A stretch of 64,000 nt of DNA, taken from positions 4,324,501 through 4,388,500 of the forward strand of contig NZ_CP073588.1 of NCBI RefSeq assembly GCF_021560015.1, read 5' to 3'. The stretch comes from Shewanella vesiculosa. GTDB taxonomy: Bacteria > Pseudomonadota > Gammaproteobacteria > Enterobacterales > Shewanellaceae. Of the stretch, positions 10,401 to 17,970 are shown piece by piece; the stretch's first letter is position 1, and each line of letters begins with the position of its first letter. The translations under genes and the position numbers were made by a program. The notes under the pieces were generated by a model. It did not search any database. It was not told the origin of the DNA and saw only the letters and a program-made list of their open reading frames with translations.

Positions 10401-10692
10401 ATGAATCAATCGCAAAAACATGACCACTGGACTCAAATACTGACTGAGTTCAAACAAAGCCATTTACCGATTAAACAATTTTGTACTGAGCGGTCAATCC
10501 ACTATCAAACACTTTACTATTGGGTCAAAAAAACTCAACAGTAAAGAGGCCAAGCAACATGTTCAGCCCATTGTCTTTGACCAGGAAAGCACTGATGTCG
10601 TGGTGCTATTATTACCTAACGGTATTCGCGCTGAACTCCCTTCGATGCTCAGTCAAACACAAATCAAACATTGGGTTGCAGCACTACAATGA
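10401..10692 (+). pseudogene. tnpA: IS66 TnpA (Orf1), frameshifted as read
   Basis: The small accessory transposition protein of IS66. The frame opens behind a near-perfect Shine-Dalgarno (AAGGAGGTG at 10390-10398) and reads a helix-turn-helix-like start (HWTQILTEFKQSHLPIKQFC ... TLYYWVKK). It breaks at the A7 run 10527-10533. Dropping one A gives a product of 96 residues ending in IKHWVAALQ. It overlaps tnpB by ATGA. The shift needed is +1 (or -2), so it is not an ordinary programmed -1 frameshift. It is either decay or a sequencing error. Confidence 0.78.
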
Positions 10693-11033
10693 CTCCCACT
10701 GGTAACGTGTATTTAGTGTCCGGTGTCACCGACATGAGAAAGTCGATTGATGGATTATCATTAATCGTCGCAGACACACTTGAAATGGACCCCTTTAGCC
10801 AGGCCTGGTTTATCTTTTGTAATCGACACCGCGATAAGCTCAAAATATTATTTTGGGATACCAATGGATTTTGGCTTTATTATCGCCGCCTCGAAAAAGG
10901 CCACTTTAAGTGGCCGGTGCCTAAATGTGATGGCGCAGTTCATATCAGCAAGCAGCAATTACAGTGGCTATTATCGGGATTAACCTTAGATAATCCTAAG
11001 GCGCATCGACCCATATTTGGACTTGAAGTGTGA
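10689..11033 (+). CDS. tnpB: IS66 accessory protein TnpB (Orf2)
   Basis: The 114-residue IS66 Orf2 protein. Diagnostic segments are VYLVSGVTDMRKSIDGLS, FCNRHRDKLKILFWDTNGFWLYYRRLEKG and ISKQQLQWLLSGL. The start at ATG 10689 uses the ATGA overlap with tnpA. TnpB is required with TnpA and TnpC for transposition of the three-gene IS66 elements. The frame is intact. Confidence 0.93.
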   Translation: MTPTGNVYLVSGVTDMRKSIDGLSLIVADTLEMDPFSQAWFIFCNRHRDKLKILFWDTNGFWLYYRRLEKGHFKWPVPKCDGAVHISKQQLQWLLSGLTLDNPKAHRPIFGLEV

Positions 11034-11123
11034 CGGCGAATGTTGATCGCAAATTTTTACTTGAACGATCATTTTTCGCTGTCAGACTAAGGATATTGAT
11101 AACCTTTTAAGCCCTGAGCCACC

Positions 11124-12647
11124 TTGACTGACCTACCTGATGATATAGCACAACTCAAAGCTATGTTGCTGCAACTACAGCAAGAGAATGATGCTCAAAA
11201 AGTATTGCTTCAAGCTAAGCAGGAGCAAGTGAGTGAGCTTCAAACTCAAATTGAGCTGCTTATTGAACAACTCAACTTAAGTAAATCAAAACGTTTTTCA
11301 TCACAAAGTGAAAAGGTAGCCAAAGGCACGTTTAACGAAGCTGAGCAGCAACATGCGTTGCCCAACGTAAATAAGAGCAAGGCTAAAACAGGCAGAAAAC
11401 CGTTACCTGAAGCGCTTGAGCGTGAAGTTTATCTGCACGAACTCAGTGCCCCTTGTTGTGAATGTTGCCAAACACCCCTTCATGAATGCGGAAAAGAAGT
11501 CAGCGAAGAGCTCAAAATCATTCCACAGAAAGTCAGCGTTATCCGTCATGAGCGTACCAAATACACGTGTCGTCAATGTGAAAAAACACACGTCAGCAAT
11601 AAAGTCATTACGGCCCCTAAGCCTGCGAGTATGTTGCCTAAAAGCATGGGCAGTGCTGAAACGTTTGCCGCTATTGTCACGGCTAAATACGTGGATGCAT
11701 TACCACTGTATCGCCAGGTTGATATGTTAAATCGCTCAGGAATTGATATAGCAGAGGCACGCTAGCAAATTGGTGTGTACAGCTAGGTGATAAAGTCCAA
11801 GTCATTATCGATGCAATGAAGGATAAGCTCCTGAGCGAAAAGCTGATTTGTGCCGATGAAACAACGGTACAAGTCCTTCGAGAAGAAGACAGAAAAGCCG
11901 AAACTAAGTCGTACATGTGGGTTTACCGCAGTGGTGAATTTGCAGAAAACCCAGCGGTTATTTACGACTATCAACCGAGTCGTGCCGCTGCCTGTGTAAA
12001 GGATTTCCTAACGGGATACTCAGGCTACCTCCTGACCGATGGCTACAGTGCTTACAATACGCTTGAACAGGTCACTCAAGCCGCTTGTATGGCACATGCG
12101 AGAAGGAAATTTACCGATGCTCAAAAAGCATCGCCTTCAAAAAAAGCAGGTAAACCCGAAAAAGCGCTCAGTTACATAGCCAAACTTTACGGGATAGAAA
12201 AACAGGCAAAACACTTAACTTCCCAAGCGCGTCAACAGTTGAGAACGCAACAGGCCGAACCTATCCTCAATGAATTTTATGCTTGGCTGAACAGCCAACA
12301 TGTTTTACCTAAAAGGGGCATTGGGCAAAGCCATCACTTACACCATAAATCAGTGGCCCAAATTACTGACCTATCTTGAAGATGGGGATATCAGTATTGA
12401 TAATAATGTTACAGAGCGAGATATAAGGCCATTTACCACAGGACGAAAAAATTGGATGTTCTCGACGTCGGTGGGTGGCGCTAAAGCCAGTGCGAACTTA
12501 TATAGCCTGGTGATGACCTGCCGTGCCAATGATTTGAATCCCTACTACTATTTCCGTCATCTATTTACGGAATTACCCAAGCGTGCACCATTAGATGATA
12601 TGACTGATTTGCTGCCGTGGAATGTTGATTTAGGTGAAGCAGAATAA
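11124..12647 (+). pseudogene. tnpC: IS66 transposase TnpC, two frameshifts as read
   Basis: The DDE transposase of IS66. It has an N-terminal leucine-rich coiled coil (about residues 5-60), a zinc-finger-like cysteine cluster (CCECC ... CRQC), then the catalytic Asp in ICADETTVQV, Asp in LTDGYSAYN and Glu in NNVTERDIRPF. The frame is lost at 11753, where one A is missing from what should read IARGTLANW, and regained at the A4 run 12311-12314 (one A too many). With both corrected the product is 507 residues, the normal size. The start codon is TTG 11124. The two compensating indels may be sequencing errors or real decay. Confidence 0.85.
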
Positions 12648-12655
12648 GCTTCACC

Positions 12656-12673
12656 AGTTCATTGACCGCTTAC
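12656..12673 (-). repeat. Internal right inverted repeat of the IS66 unit
   Basis: Read on the minus strand this is GTAAGCGGTCAATGAACT, matching the left end at 16 of 18 positions. It sits just after the tnpC stop, where a normal IS66 would end. No copy of the 8-bp duplication follows it, so it was not the end used for this insertion. Confidence 0.85.
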
Positions 12674-12936
12674 TTTAAAAGGGATTACTGCTGACCAAGA
12701 GATTAACTCGGCATTAGTGAGTGCTGGTTGAAATTTGGTCTATGAGTTTTATAGCGGTTTACATATTTAAAATATAAACCATCATTAATACAATAAGATA
12801 AAAAGAAATTAGTGATATTAATAGGTGATATTTTTTTTAAATATAAAAATTTGAAATTTATTGTTATATGCAGAGGTCCTTTACATTAATACCAACATAC
12901 TTAATCGTTAAGTATGAAATATGGATGGATGTTATT

Positions 12937-13380
12937 ATGACGACTTCATTTTCTGTAAAGATGTTACTCACCTCAACTACCGTAGGCTTAACGCTATTAT
13001 TTGGCATGCCAGCTCAAGCATCGAGTATTACAGTACCAGACTCAATGATAGTTGAAACCGTTAATGGTCAGAACGTCAGTATAAAAAATACGATTGGACT
13101 TAGCCATGGGCAACAATTGGTTGAAATTAATTATCGTGATTTATTCCAAGATAATGCAGATGATTCAGGCCATTGGGTTCGTTCAGAATCCTTGTACCTC
13201 ACATTAGAGGTCGCTGAAAATCAACGTTATGAGCTTGCTACACCTGAAATTTATAGTGCAGAAGATGCCCGTGAATTTTTAGATAATCCACAAGTCACGT
13301 TGAGTGTAAATGGTCAGCAACAAAAGAATGTCGCATTATTGACTCAGTCGCAGTTATTAACTCAATTAGTGTTAAGGTAA
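12937..13380 (+). CDS. Exported DUF2057 (YccT)-like passenger protein
   Basis: About 147 residues from ATG 12937, with a clear signal peptide (hydrophobic run LLTSTTVGLTLLFG and an Ala-Gln-Ala cleavage region near residue 28). The mature part follows the DUF2057/YccT pattern: ITVPDSMIVETVNGQNV, LSHGQQLVEINYRDLF and LATPEIYSAEDAREFL. A start at 12868 is possible but would put unrelated residues before the signal peptide. It is shorter than the roughly 220 residues I recall for E. coli YccT, so the C-terminal part may be lost. It lies between the internal and terminal right ends of the IS66 element and travels as passenger. The function of the family is not known. Confidence 0.68.
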   Translation: MTTSFSVKMLLTSTTVGLTLLFGMPAQASSITVPDSMIVETVNGQNVSIKNTIGLSHGQQLVEINYRDLFQDNADDSGHWVRSESLYLTLEVAENQRYELATPEIYSAEDAREFLDNPQVTLSVNGQQQKNVALLTQSQLLTQLVLR

Positions 13381-13405
13381 GCTTGGAGTGGTTAGCAAGT
13401 CTAAT

Positions 13406-13464
13406 GTAAGCGGTCAATGAACTGGTGAAGCAGAATAACCTTCACCGGTTCATTGAGCGCTTAC
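13406..13464. repeat. Terminal right-end module of the IS66 transposon (59 bp)
   Basis: The module starts with GTAAGCGGTCAATGAACT and ends with its imperfect complement, forming a large hairpin. Its right 41 bp are a diverged copy of the end of the IS66 element, including the last tnpC codons (Gly-Glu-Ala-Glu-stop) and the inverted repeat. It is directly followed by the duplication GTAACTTT, so it was the functional end in the last transposition. Confidence 0.85.
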
Positions 13465-13472
13465 GTAACTTT
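13465..13472. repeat. Target-site duplication, right copy
   Basis: GTAACTTT, identical to 10319-10326. It adjoins the right terminal inverted repeat. Confidence 0.88.
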
Positions 13473-13673
13473 GAACCAGCAGTGCTGGCGAATAGCTCGG
13501 CATCGGATTGGGTCGTCAATAGCGTTGAACATTTTGCACATACCCCAGCCGTTATAGTTGTTGGGTTTATAAGTAGCTTCAACTTGTTGCTGTTCGTGCA
13601 TAAGCGTGAAGAACGGAACTGATATCGTGACTACACCTTGTTTGGTACTGAAAGTTTTGGTTACCTTATTCAT
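13465..13673 (-). pseudogene. Small island gene split by the IS66 insertion
   Basis: The minus-strand frame begins at ATG 13673 (ATGA overlap with the gene at 13670-13912) and reads a small protein containing VEATYKPNNYNGWGMCKMFN. It is interrupted after residue 69 by the IS66 end. Joining it across one copy of the target duplication to 10318-10270 keeps the frame and gives an 85-residue protein ending KTLAKEGK, whose TAA overlaps the ATG of the gene at 9992-10270. The clean rejoining is strong evidence that this was one gene. The family is not recognised. Confidence 0.7.
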
Positions 13674-13912
13674 GCTGCACCGCCTAATAACATTTTTAAG
13701 TCCATCTTAGGATAACCGTTAACTTGATAACCTTGCTTTGGGTGACCAGGCAATCGAATTTGGTGGTACTTGTATGAATGAATAATCGTTCTGCCAATAC
13801 CTTTAGCTAAGTTGGTTAACCCATTGCCAAGCGCTTGCCAGTAAAGACAGTTGAGTACGCCTAAGATTGCTGCTATTTGAATGTTGTCACCGCTATTTAC
13901 TCGCGAATGCAT
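13670..13912 (-). CDS. Unrecognised small island protein
   Basis: Eighty residues from ATG 13912, ending LKMLLGGAA with an ATGA overlap to the next gene. The same frame stays open upstream of the ATG for about 20 further codons (ending KHLLGHYRSHKIG before Met) until a stop, so it may be the end of a longer, decayed gene. No known domain is seen. It forms an operon with the split gene and the small helix-turn-helix gene. Confidence 0.45.
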   Translation of the reverse strand: MHSRVNSGDNIQIAAILGVLNCLYWQALGNGLTNLAKGIGRTIIHSYKYHQIRLPGHPKQGYQVNGYPKMDLKMLLGGAA

Positions 13913-14367
13913 ACCTATTTTATGGCTACGGTAATGTCCTAATAGATGTTTAAATGCTGCTGAACTCGTTTATGTCACCTTGCTGGGTTTAAGCTTTTTC
14001 CAATCGAGTTCCTCGTTTTGTTCGATCTTGAATGCCACTTGCTCTAATCGTGCTATTGCTCATGATAGATTGCTTTTCTTAACGTTGTTTCGAATAGCTG
14101 TTATTGACTATTAGTTGTCGATAGCCGTGTTGTAAGTTTCTGTCGTGTCAGTATCTAATTACATTTGGTTGCTCCTTATCAGCCAGTATCGATACAATAA
14201 AACTTAAAAAACACTGAGGTTGTTTCTCGATGACGGGTTAATGATATAATTAGCCATTATTTAGGGCTGCCTAGTTGTATTTGCTTAATTTATAACTTTC
14301 TTACTGGCTCTTTGTGCATAACCGATTAACTAAATGCAGCTAAAAACGTGCATCAATACCGCAAATT
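13913..14367 (-). other. Stretch without an intact gene; probable decayed minus-strand reading frame
   Basis: The minus-strand frame that runs into the 80-residue gene reads protein-like text here but is broken by stops. It includes IARLEQVAFKIEQNEELDWK, and TAA-TAG and TGA stops lie upstream of it. A ribosome-site-like AAGGAGC at about 14170 precedes an ATG that stops at once. Nearer dusA the DNA is AT-rich and probably holds the dusA promoter. No integrase is recognisable. Confidence 0.4.
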
Positions 14368-15411
14368 ATGAGTGTAAAAAATTCAGTGAATACAACGCCA
14401 AAGCTAGTCATACCAACAGATACACTTGATCGCACCTTTTCCATAGCACCTATGCTAGATTGGACTGATCGCCACTATCGCTACTTTGCCCGCTTAATGT
14501 CGAGCAAGGCGTTGCTGTATACCGAGATGATTACCACGGGTGCCATATTACAAGGTAAGGGCGACTATTTAGCTTATAGCGAGCAAGAGCATCCAGTGGC
14601 ATTACAGTTGGGTGGCTCTAACGCGGTAGATTTGGCAGCGTGTGCTAAGTTAGCTGCTGAGCGCGGTTATGATGAAGTAAACCTCAATGTAGGCTGTCCA
14701 TCTGATAGAGTGCAAAATGGTCGCTTTGGTGCGTGTTTAATGGCCGAGCCTGAGTTAGTTGCGCAATGTGTTGATGCCATGAAGCAAGTCACCGATATTC
14801 CGATCACGGTAAAAACCCGTATTGGAATTGACGAGCAAGACAGTTATCAGTTTTTAACTGATTTTATTGAAATTGTCAGCACTCGAGGCTGTAGTGCATT
14901 TACGATTCATGCGCGTAAAGCCTGGTTACAAGGGTTAAGCCCGAAAGAAAACCGTGAAATTCCGCCGTTAGATTATGAACGGGTTTATCAGTTAAAGCGT
15001 GATTATCCACACTTGAACATTAGCATTAACGGTGGCATTAAAACCCTTGAAGAATCTAAGCTGCATTTAGCCCAGCTAGATGGAGTGATGGTGGGGCGTG
15101 AAGCTTATCAAAATCCTTATATATTGGCGCAAGTGGATCAGCAGTTGTGTGGACTCGATACACCAGTGATTACTCGTCAGCAAGTGATTGAGCAAATGTT
15201 GCCGTATATTGAGGCTCATTTAGCCCAGGGCGGTCGTTTAAACCATATTACCCGTCACATGATTGGTTTATTCCAAGGGTTACCGGGTTCCCGTGGCTGG
15301 CGTCGTCATTTAAGTGAGAATGCCCATAAACCTAATGCTGATATTGGGGTTGTGTTAACCGCTGCTGAGTTTGTTGATGCTGAAGCCCTTAGCAGTGACC
15401 AAGCTATTTGA
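14368..15411 (+). CDS. dusA: tRNA-dihydrouridine(20/20a) synthase DusA
   Basis: An FMN- and NADPH-dependent enzyme that reduces uridine in the D-loop of tRNA. The 347 residues show the family core: [20 protein letters not shown] at the N-terminus, the catalytic cysteine in [12 protein letters not shown] (Cys110), TVKTRIGID, the FMN-phosphate site ISINGGI and [14 protein letters not shown]. The N-terminal extension of about 22 residues before the conserved core is variable in the family. The 5' part of dusA is a documented integration site for genomic islands, and the accessory block ends just upstream. A terminator follows. Confidence 0.97.
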   Translation: MSVKNSVNTTPKLVIPTDTLDRTFSIAPMLDWTDRHYRYFARLMSSKALLYTEMITTGAILQGKGDYLAYSEQEHPVALQLGGSNAVDLAACAKLAAERGYDEVNLNVGCPSDRVQNGRFGACLMAEPELVAQCVDAMKQVTDIPITVKTRIGIDEQDSYQFLTDFIEIVSTRGCSAFTIHARKAWLQGLSPKENREIPPLDYERVYQLKRDYPHLNISINGGIKTLEESKLHLAQLDGVMVGREAYQNPYILAQVDQQLCGLDTPVITRQQVIEQMLPYIEAHLAQGGRLNHITRHMIGLFQGLPGSRGWRRHLSENAHKPNADIGVVLTAAEFVDAEALSSDQAI

Positions 15412-15489
15412 TATCGCTTTGGTTATTTCACAAGAATATGTGGTGAAATAAACGCCCAAACGTACATGTTGAAAACTGCTATTGTCAGA

Positions 15490-15520
15490 GAAAAAGCGCC
15501 TATTGTTAGGCGCTTTTTCG
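15490..15520 (+). terminator. Rho-independent terminator of dusA
   Basis: AAGCGCCT - ATTGTT - AGGCGCTT stem-loop followed by a T run. The next 340 bases (15521-15860) hold no gene that I can support. Confidence 0.88.
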
Positions 15521-15860
15521 TTTGTTCCTTTAAGTAATATCGTGGCAATAAATCCTTCACTTAAGGTGATGATTATTAGTGCTATTTTTAGCATAACTCT
15601 CAACAATCCTCCTACCCTTAAGCGGCCATCACTCATTAATTAATGGATTGTTACCACAGTAACCCTCGCAGATATCTGAACATTTATTGTCACACGTTAT
15701 GGCGTGTATCACGGCGAATAAGTATCGGTGGTCATTTTTACTAACTATTTGGTGAATTTTACTACCTGTTGGTTTTTTGCTCACGGATTTAGTTCAGTTG
15801 ATTAAATAATAATTAATTTATTTGTTTTTAAAATTATATGCTTATGACTATTTTTAAAAG

Positions 15861-15877
15861 TTGGCACGGCGTTTGTA
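15861..15877 (+). promoter_or_regulatory. Sigma54 (RpoN) promoter
   Basis: TTGGCACGGCGTTTGTA matches the consensus YTGGCACGRNNNTTGCW at all but one defined position, with the exact -24/-12 spacing. It lies 69 bp before the start of the next gene. Phage-shock genes in enterics, including pspG beside dusA in E. coli, use sigma54 promoters activated by PspF. Confidence 0.85.
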
Positions 15878-15945
15878 ATACCTATTGTGTAATCAACTAA
15901 GCGGGTGTTTAGTTGCAACAAACCAACACAAGAAAGGATGCCATT

Positions 15946-16245
15946 ATGTTTACTTTAACCAACGTGATTCGCCGTAGTGTTCAATTATCAATTGCTGCAG
16001 CATTACTTGTCACTGCCAGTGCTTCGGCACAAGCTGATGAAATTTCAATTTCTAACACGGTTGCAGTGCTAGAGCAAAATATGACTCAAGTGAGCCAGGA
16101 GATGATTTCAAATGTGAAACAAGAGTTAATGCTGTCGTTACAAACCCAAATTGCTGAACAAGTTTATGAAATTAATTCGGCATTAGAGTTTGCTAGTTTT
16201 GAACAGCCAAAAGTTAGTGCCACTGTTGCTGCTGAGAATAAGTAA
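15946..16245 (+). CDS. Exported helical protein of a Psp-like operon
   Basis: Ninety-nine residues from ATG 15946, chosen because AGAAAGGA precedes it; the upstream ATG at 15913 has none. It has a signal peptide (VQLSIAAALLVTASASAQA), then a mostly helical, Gln/Glu-rich mature part that could form a coiled coil (VLEQNMTQVSQEMISNVKQE). It is first in the unit driven by the sigma54 promoter. Its stop overlaps the next ATG. No known family is recognised. The context suggests a role in envelope stress. Confidence 0.7.
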   Translation: MFTLTNVIRRSVQLSIAAALLVTASASAQADEISISNTVAVLEQNMTQVSQEMISNVKQELMLSLQTQIAEQVYEINSALEFASFEQPKVSATVAAENK

Positions 16246-16376
16246 TGGATTGGCTGATAAATATAGGCTTGGTGCTGCCATTAATGTCGTTATTGTTATT
16301 GCCAGTTATCAGTTTTGCACTGTGTGCGACGTTAGTCAGCTGGCTGTTGTGGCCAAGCATTAATGACCAAGCTTAA
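16245..16376 (+). CDS. 43-residue single-pass membrane protein
   Basis: A short frame that overlaps the previous stop (TAATG). It encodes MDWLINIG, then a hydrophobic stretch of about 28 residues rich in Leu and Val, then a short polar tail ending SINDQA. The position in the sigma54 unit between an exported protein and a PspC-domain protein suggests a small Psp-type membrane partner, comparable in role to PspB, PspD or PspG, though no sequence match is claimed. It is supported by the translational overlap and the membrane pattern. Confidence 0.6.
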   Translation: MDWLINIGLVLPLMSLLLLPVISFALCATLVSWLLWPSINDQA

Positions 16377-16428
16377 CCGATAAGTCATGACTTACAACAA
16401 TAAACTTTGTTCAATACGTGAGGATAAT

Positions 16429-16629
16429 ATGAACCGTTTAATCAATAGATTACGAGATGAAACCCGAATTGTGTGTGGGGTCTCGGCTAAGTTAGCGAAA
16501 CAATATGGCTGGTCATTACTTTGGACCCGAGTCGTAACGATAGGATTAGTATTAACAAACCCAAGTATTAGTTTGTTAGCGTACTTTGTGATTGCAGTGG
16601 TAATGAGTCAAAAAACATCTCGATTTTAA
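16429..16629 (+). CDS. PspC-domain membrane protein
   Basis: Sixty-six residues from ATG 16429 (GTGAGGAT before it). The text follows the PspC domain: a short cytoplasmic start (RLRDETRIVCGVSAKLAKQYGW) and then a hydrophobic segment ending LAYFVIAVVMSQK. PspC proteins sense envelope stress in the inner membrane. It is the last gene of the sigma54-driven unit. It is shorter than PspC of E. coli, so it is better called a PspC-domain protein than PspC itself. Confidence 0.8.
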   Translation: MNRLINRLRDETRIVCGVSAKLAKQYGWSLLWTRVVTIGLVLTNPSISLLAYFVIAVVMSQKTSRF

Positions 16630-16696
16630 GGCTTACCCAGTGTTGGGTAAGCGGGGATATTAACTTCCCCGCAGAGAGATTATAGTGTCAATGGAT

Positions 16697-17434
16697 TTAT
16701 TTTTTTAAGAAAGCTTGGAAGCGCTGTTTTGCTTCATCGCTTTGTAGACGCTCTGCAAACTCAACTAATTCTAATTTCATCTGGGCTTTCACTTCAGCCT
16801 GGTTATGACGTAAAAGCCGTTTTGATGCTTGCATAGATAAGGGTGGCAGTGCGGCCAATTTTTTTGCCTGGGCTAAACTGAAGCTAATCAGCTCGTCTTG
16901 GGCCACCACGCGGTTAATAATATTTAAATCCGCCGCAGTTTGTGCATCGAAGGCTTCGCCAAGTAAAATGAGTTCGGCTGCTTTTTGTTGGCCAACAATT
17001 AATGGTAATAACATGCTCGAAGCGGCTTCTGGTACCAAGGCCAAATTAACAAAAGGCATTTGAAATTTAGCATTATTATCAGCGTACACTAAGTCACAAT
17101 GCAGCAGCAAAGTTGTACCAATTCCCACCGCCGCCCCCGTTACCGCAGCGACCACAGGTTTTTTAAGATCTAATAAACAAAACAAGAATTTAACGGTTGG
17201 ATGATTATCATCTAAGGCGCCACTTTGGAGGAAATCTACGATATCATTACCAGAGGTAAAACAGTTTTCTGTACCATGAAACATAAAGGCACGAATATCA
17301 TTGTCTGCTTCACCTTGGATCAGGTATTCTGTAAATTGCTGATACATTTCTAGATTAAAGGCATTGCGCTTTTCTGGACGATTAAAACTGATGATACGTA
17401 CGCCTTGATCATCTCTTACCTGAATATGATTCAT
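16697..17434 (-). CDS. Enoyl-CoA hydratase/isomerase family protein
   Basis: A 245-residue crotonase-fold enzyme acting on acyl-CoA thioesters. It shows FNRPEKRNAFNLEMY, the first oxyanion-hole segment FTSGNDIVDF, the second in VTGAAVGIGTTLLLHCDLVYA, and PEAASSMLLP where Glu is the likely acid/base. The exact reaction (hydration or double-bond shift) cannot be read. It is alone on the minus strand and divergent from the copper chaperone gene, with 35 bp between the two starts, so the promoters overlap. Confidence 0.88.
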   Translation of the reverse strand: MNHIQVRDDQGVRIISFNRPEKRNAFNLEMYQQFTEYLIQGEADNDIRAFMFHGTENCFTSGNDIVDFLQSGALDDNHPTVKFLFCLLDLKKPVVAAVTGAAVGIGTTLLLHCDLVYADNNAKFQMPFVNLALVPEAASSMLLPLIVGQQKAAELILLGEAFDAQTAADLNIINRVVAQDELISFSLAQAKKLAALPPLSMQASKRLLRHNQAEVKAQMKLELVEFAERLQSDEAKQRFQAFLKK

Positions 17435-17469
17435 TCGTAGTTTCCTTTAATGAACGCGAGTGGAATTGC

Positions 17470-17958
17470 ATGGAGTTTAAGACATTGAAAGCAATATTCA
17501 AACATCTGTTTAACTTTTTAGTGTTATCATCAATATCATTCGCAGCCACAGCAAACGTAATGTTAGTTGATGGGTATGTTAGAGCCATGCCTGCGAGTGT
17601 GCCTAACACCGCTGCTTATTTTACCTTAGAAAATCACAACAATATCGATGTTAAGCTTGTTGGTGTGAAGACAAGTGCGGCAAAAGTGGCACAGTTACAC
17701 ACAATTCTAAAAGAAGATGGCATGATTAAAATGCGCCAAGTTGAAGGGTTTACCATACCGTCTCACGGGGCGTTAACCTTGCAACCTACTGGTGACCATG
17801 TGATGTTGTTGTCGTTAATTGCGCCTTTGGCCGTAAATGATAATGTGGCTTTAGAATTAATTTTTGAAGATGGTCAGCAACTTATGATTGAGCTTCCCGT
17901 GCTTAAACAAGCCGCGACTCAACATGACGAAACTGTTGAACATCATCACCATCATTAA
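17470..17958 (+). CDS. PCu(A)C periplasmic copper chaperone
   Basis: The 162-residue protein has an N-terminal signal segment (FNFLVLSSISFAATA) and the DUF461 core GYVRAMPASVPNTAAYFTLEN. The copper site H(x10)M(x21)HxM is visible as QLHTILKEDGMIKM ... GDHVM. Such proteins deliver Cu(I) to the CuA centre of cytochrome oxidase or act in copper handling. The natural C-terminus is VEHHHHH, an extra metal-binding tail. It is followed 12 bp later by the DUF2333 gene. Confidence 0.92.
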   Translation: MEFKTLKAIFKHLFNFLVLSSISFAATANVMLVDGYVRAMPASVPNTAAYFTLENHNNIDVKLVGVKTSAAKVAQLHTILKEDGMIKMRQVEGFTIPSHGALTLQPTGDHVMLLSLIAPLAVNDNVALELIFEDGQQLMIELPVLKQAATQHDETVEHHHHH

Positions 17959-17970
17959 GGAGTTATATTG

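Larger units (their letters stand above)
10327..13464 (+). mobile_element. IS66-family transposon with a passenger gene
   Basis: A 3138-bp unit. It starts with inverted repeat GTAAGCGGTCAATTAACC and ends with the complement of GTAAGCGCTCAATGAACC (16 of 18 matches), flanked by the duplication GTAACTTT. Inside are tnpA, tnpB and tnpC of IS66, a second, internal right end at 12656-12673, then about 730 bp of extra DNA with a DUF2057-type gene, and the terminal right-end module. The outer duplication shows that the whole unit, passenger included, was inserted in one event. The insertion split a small minus-strand gene. Confidence 0.9.

Noticed and set aside
10527..10533. Programmed frameshifting in IS66 tnpA at the A7 run
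   Set aside because: Joining the frames needs a +1 or -2 shift, not the usual -1, and similar indels occur in many unrelated genes here.
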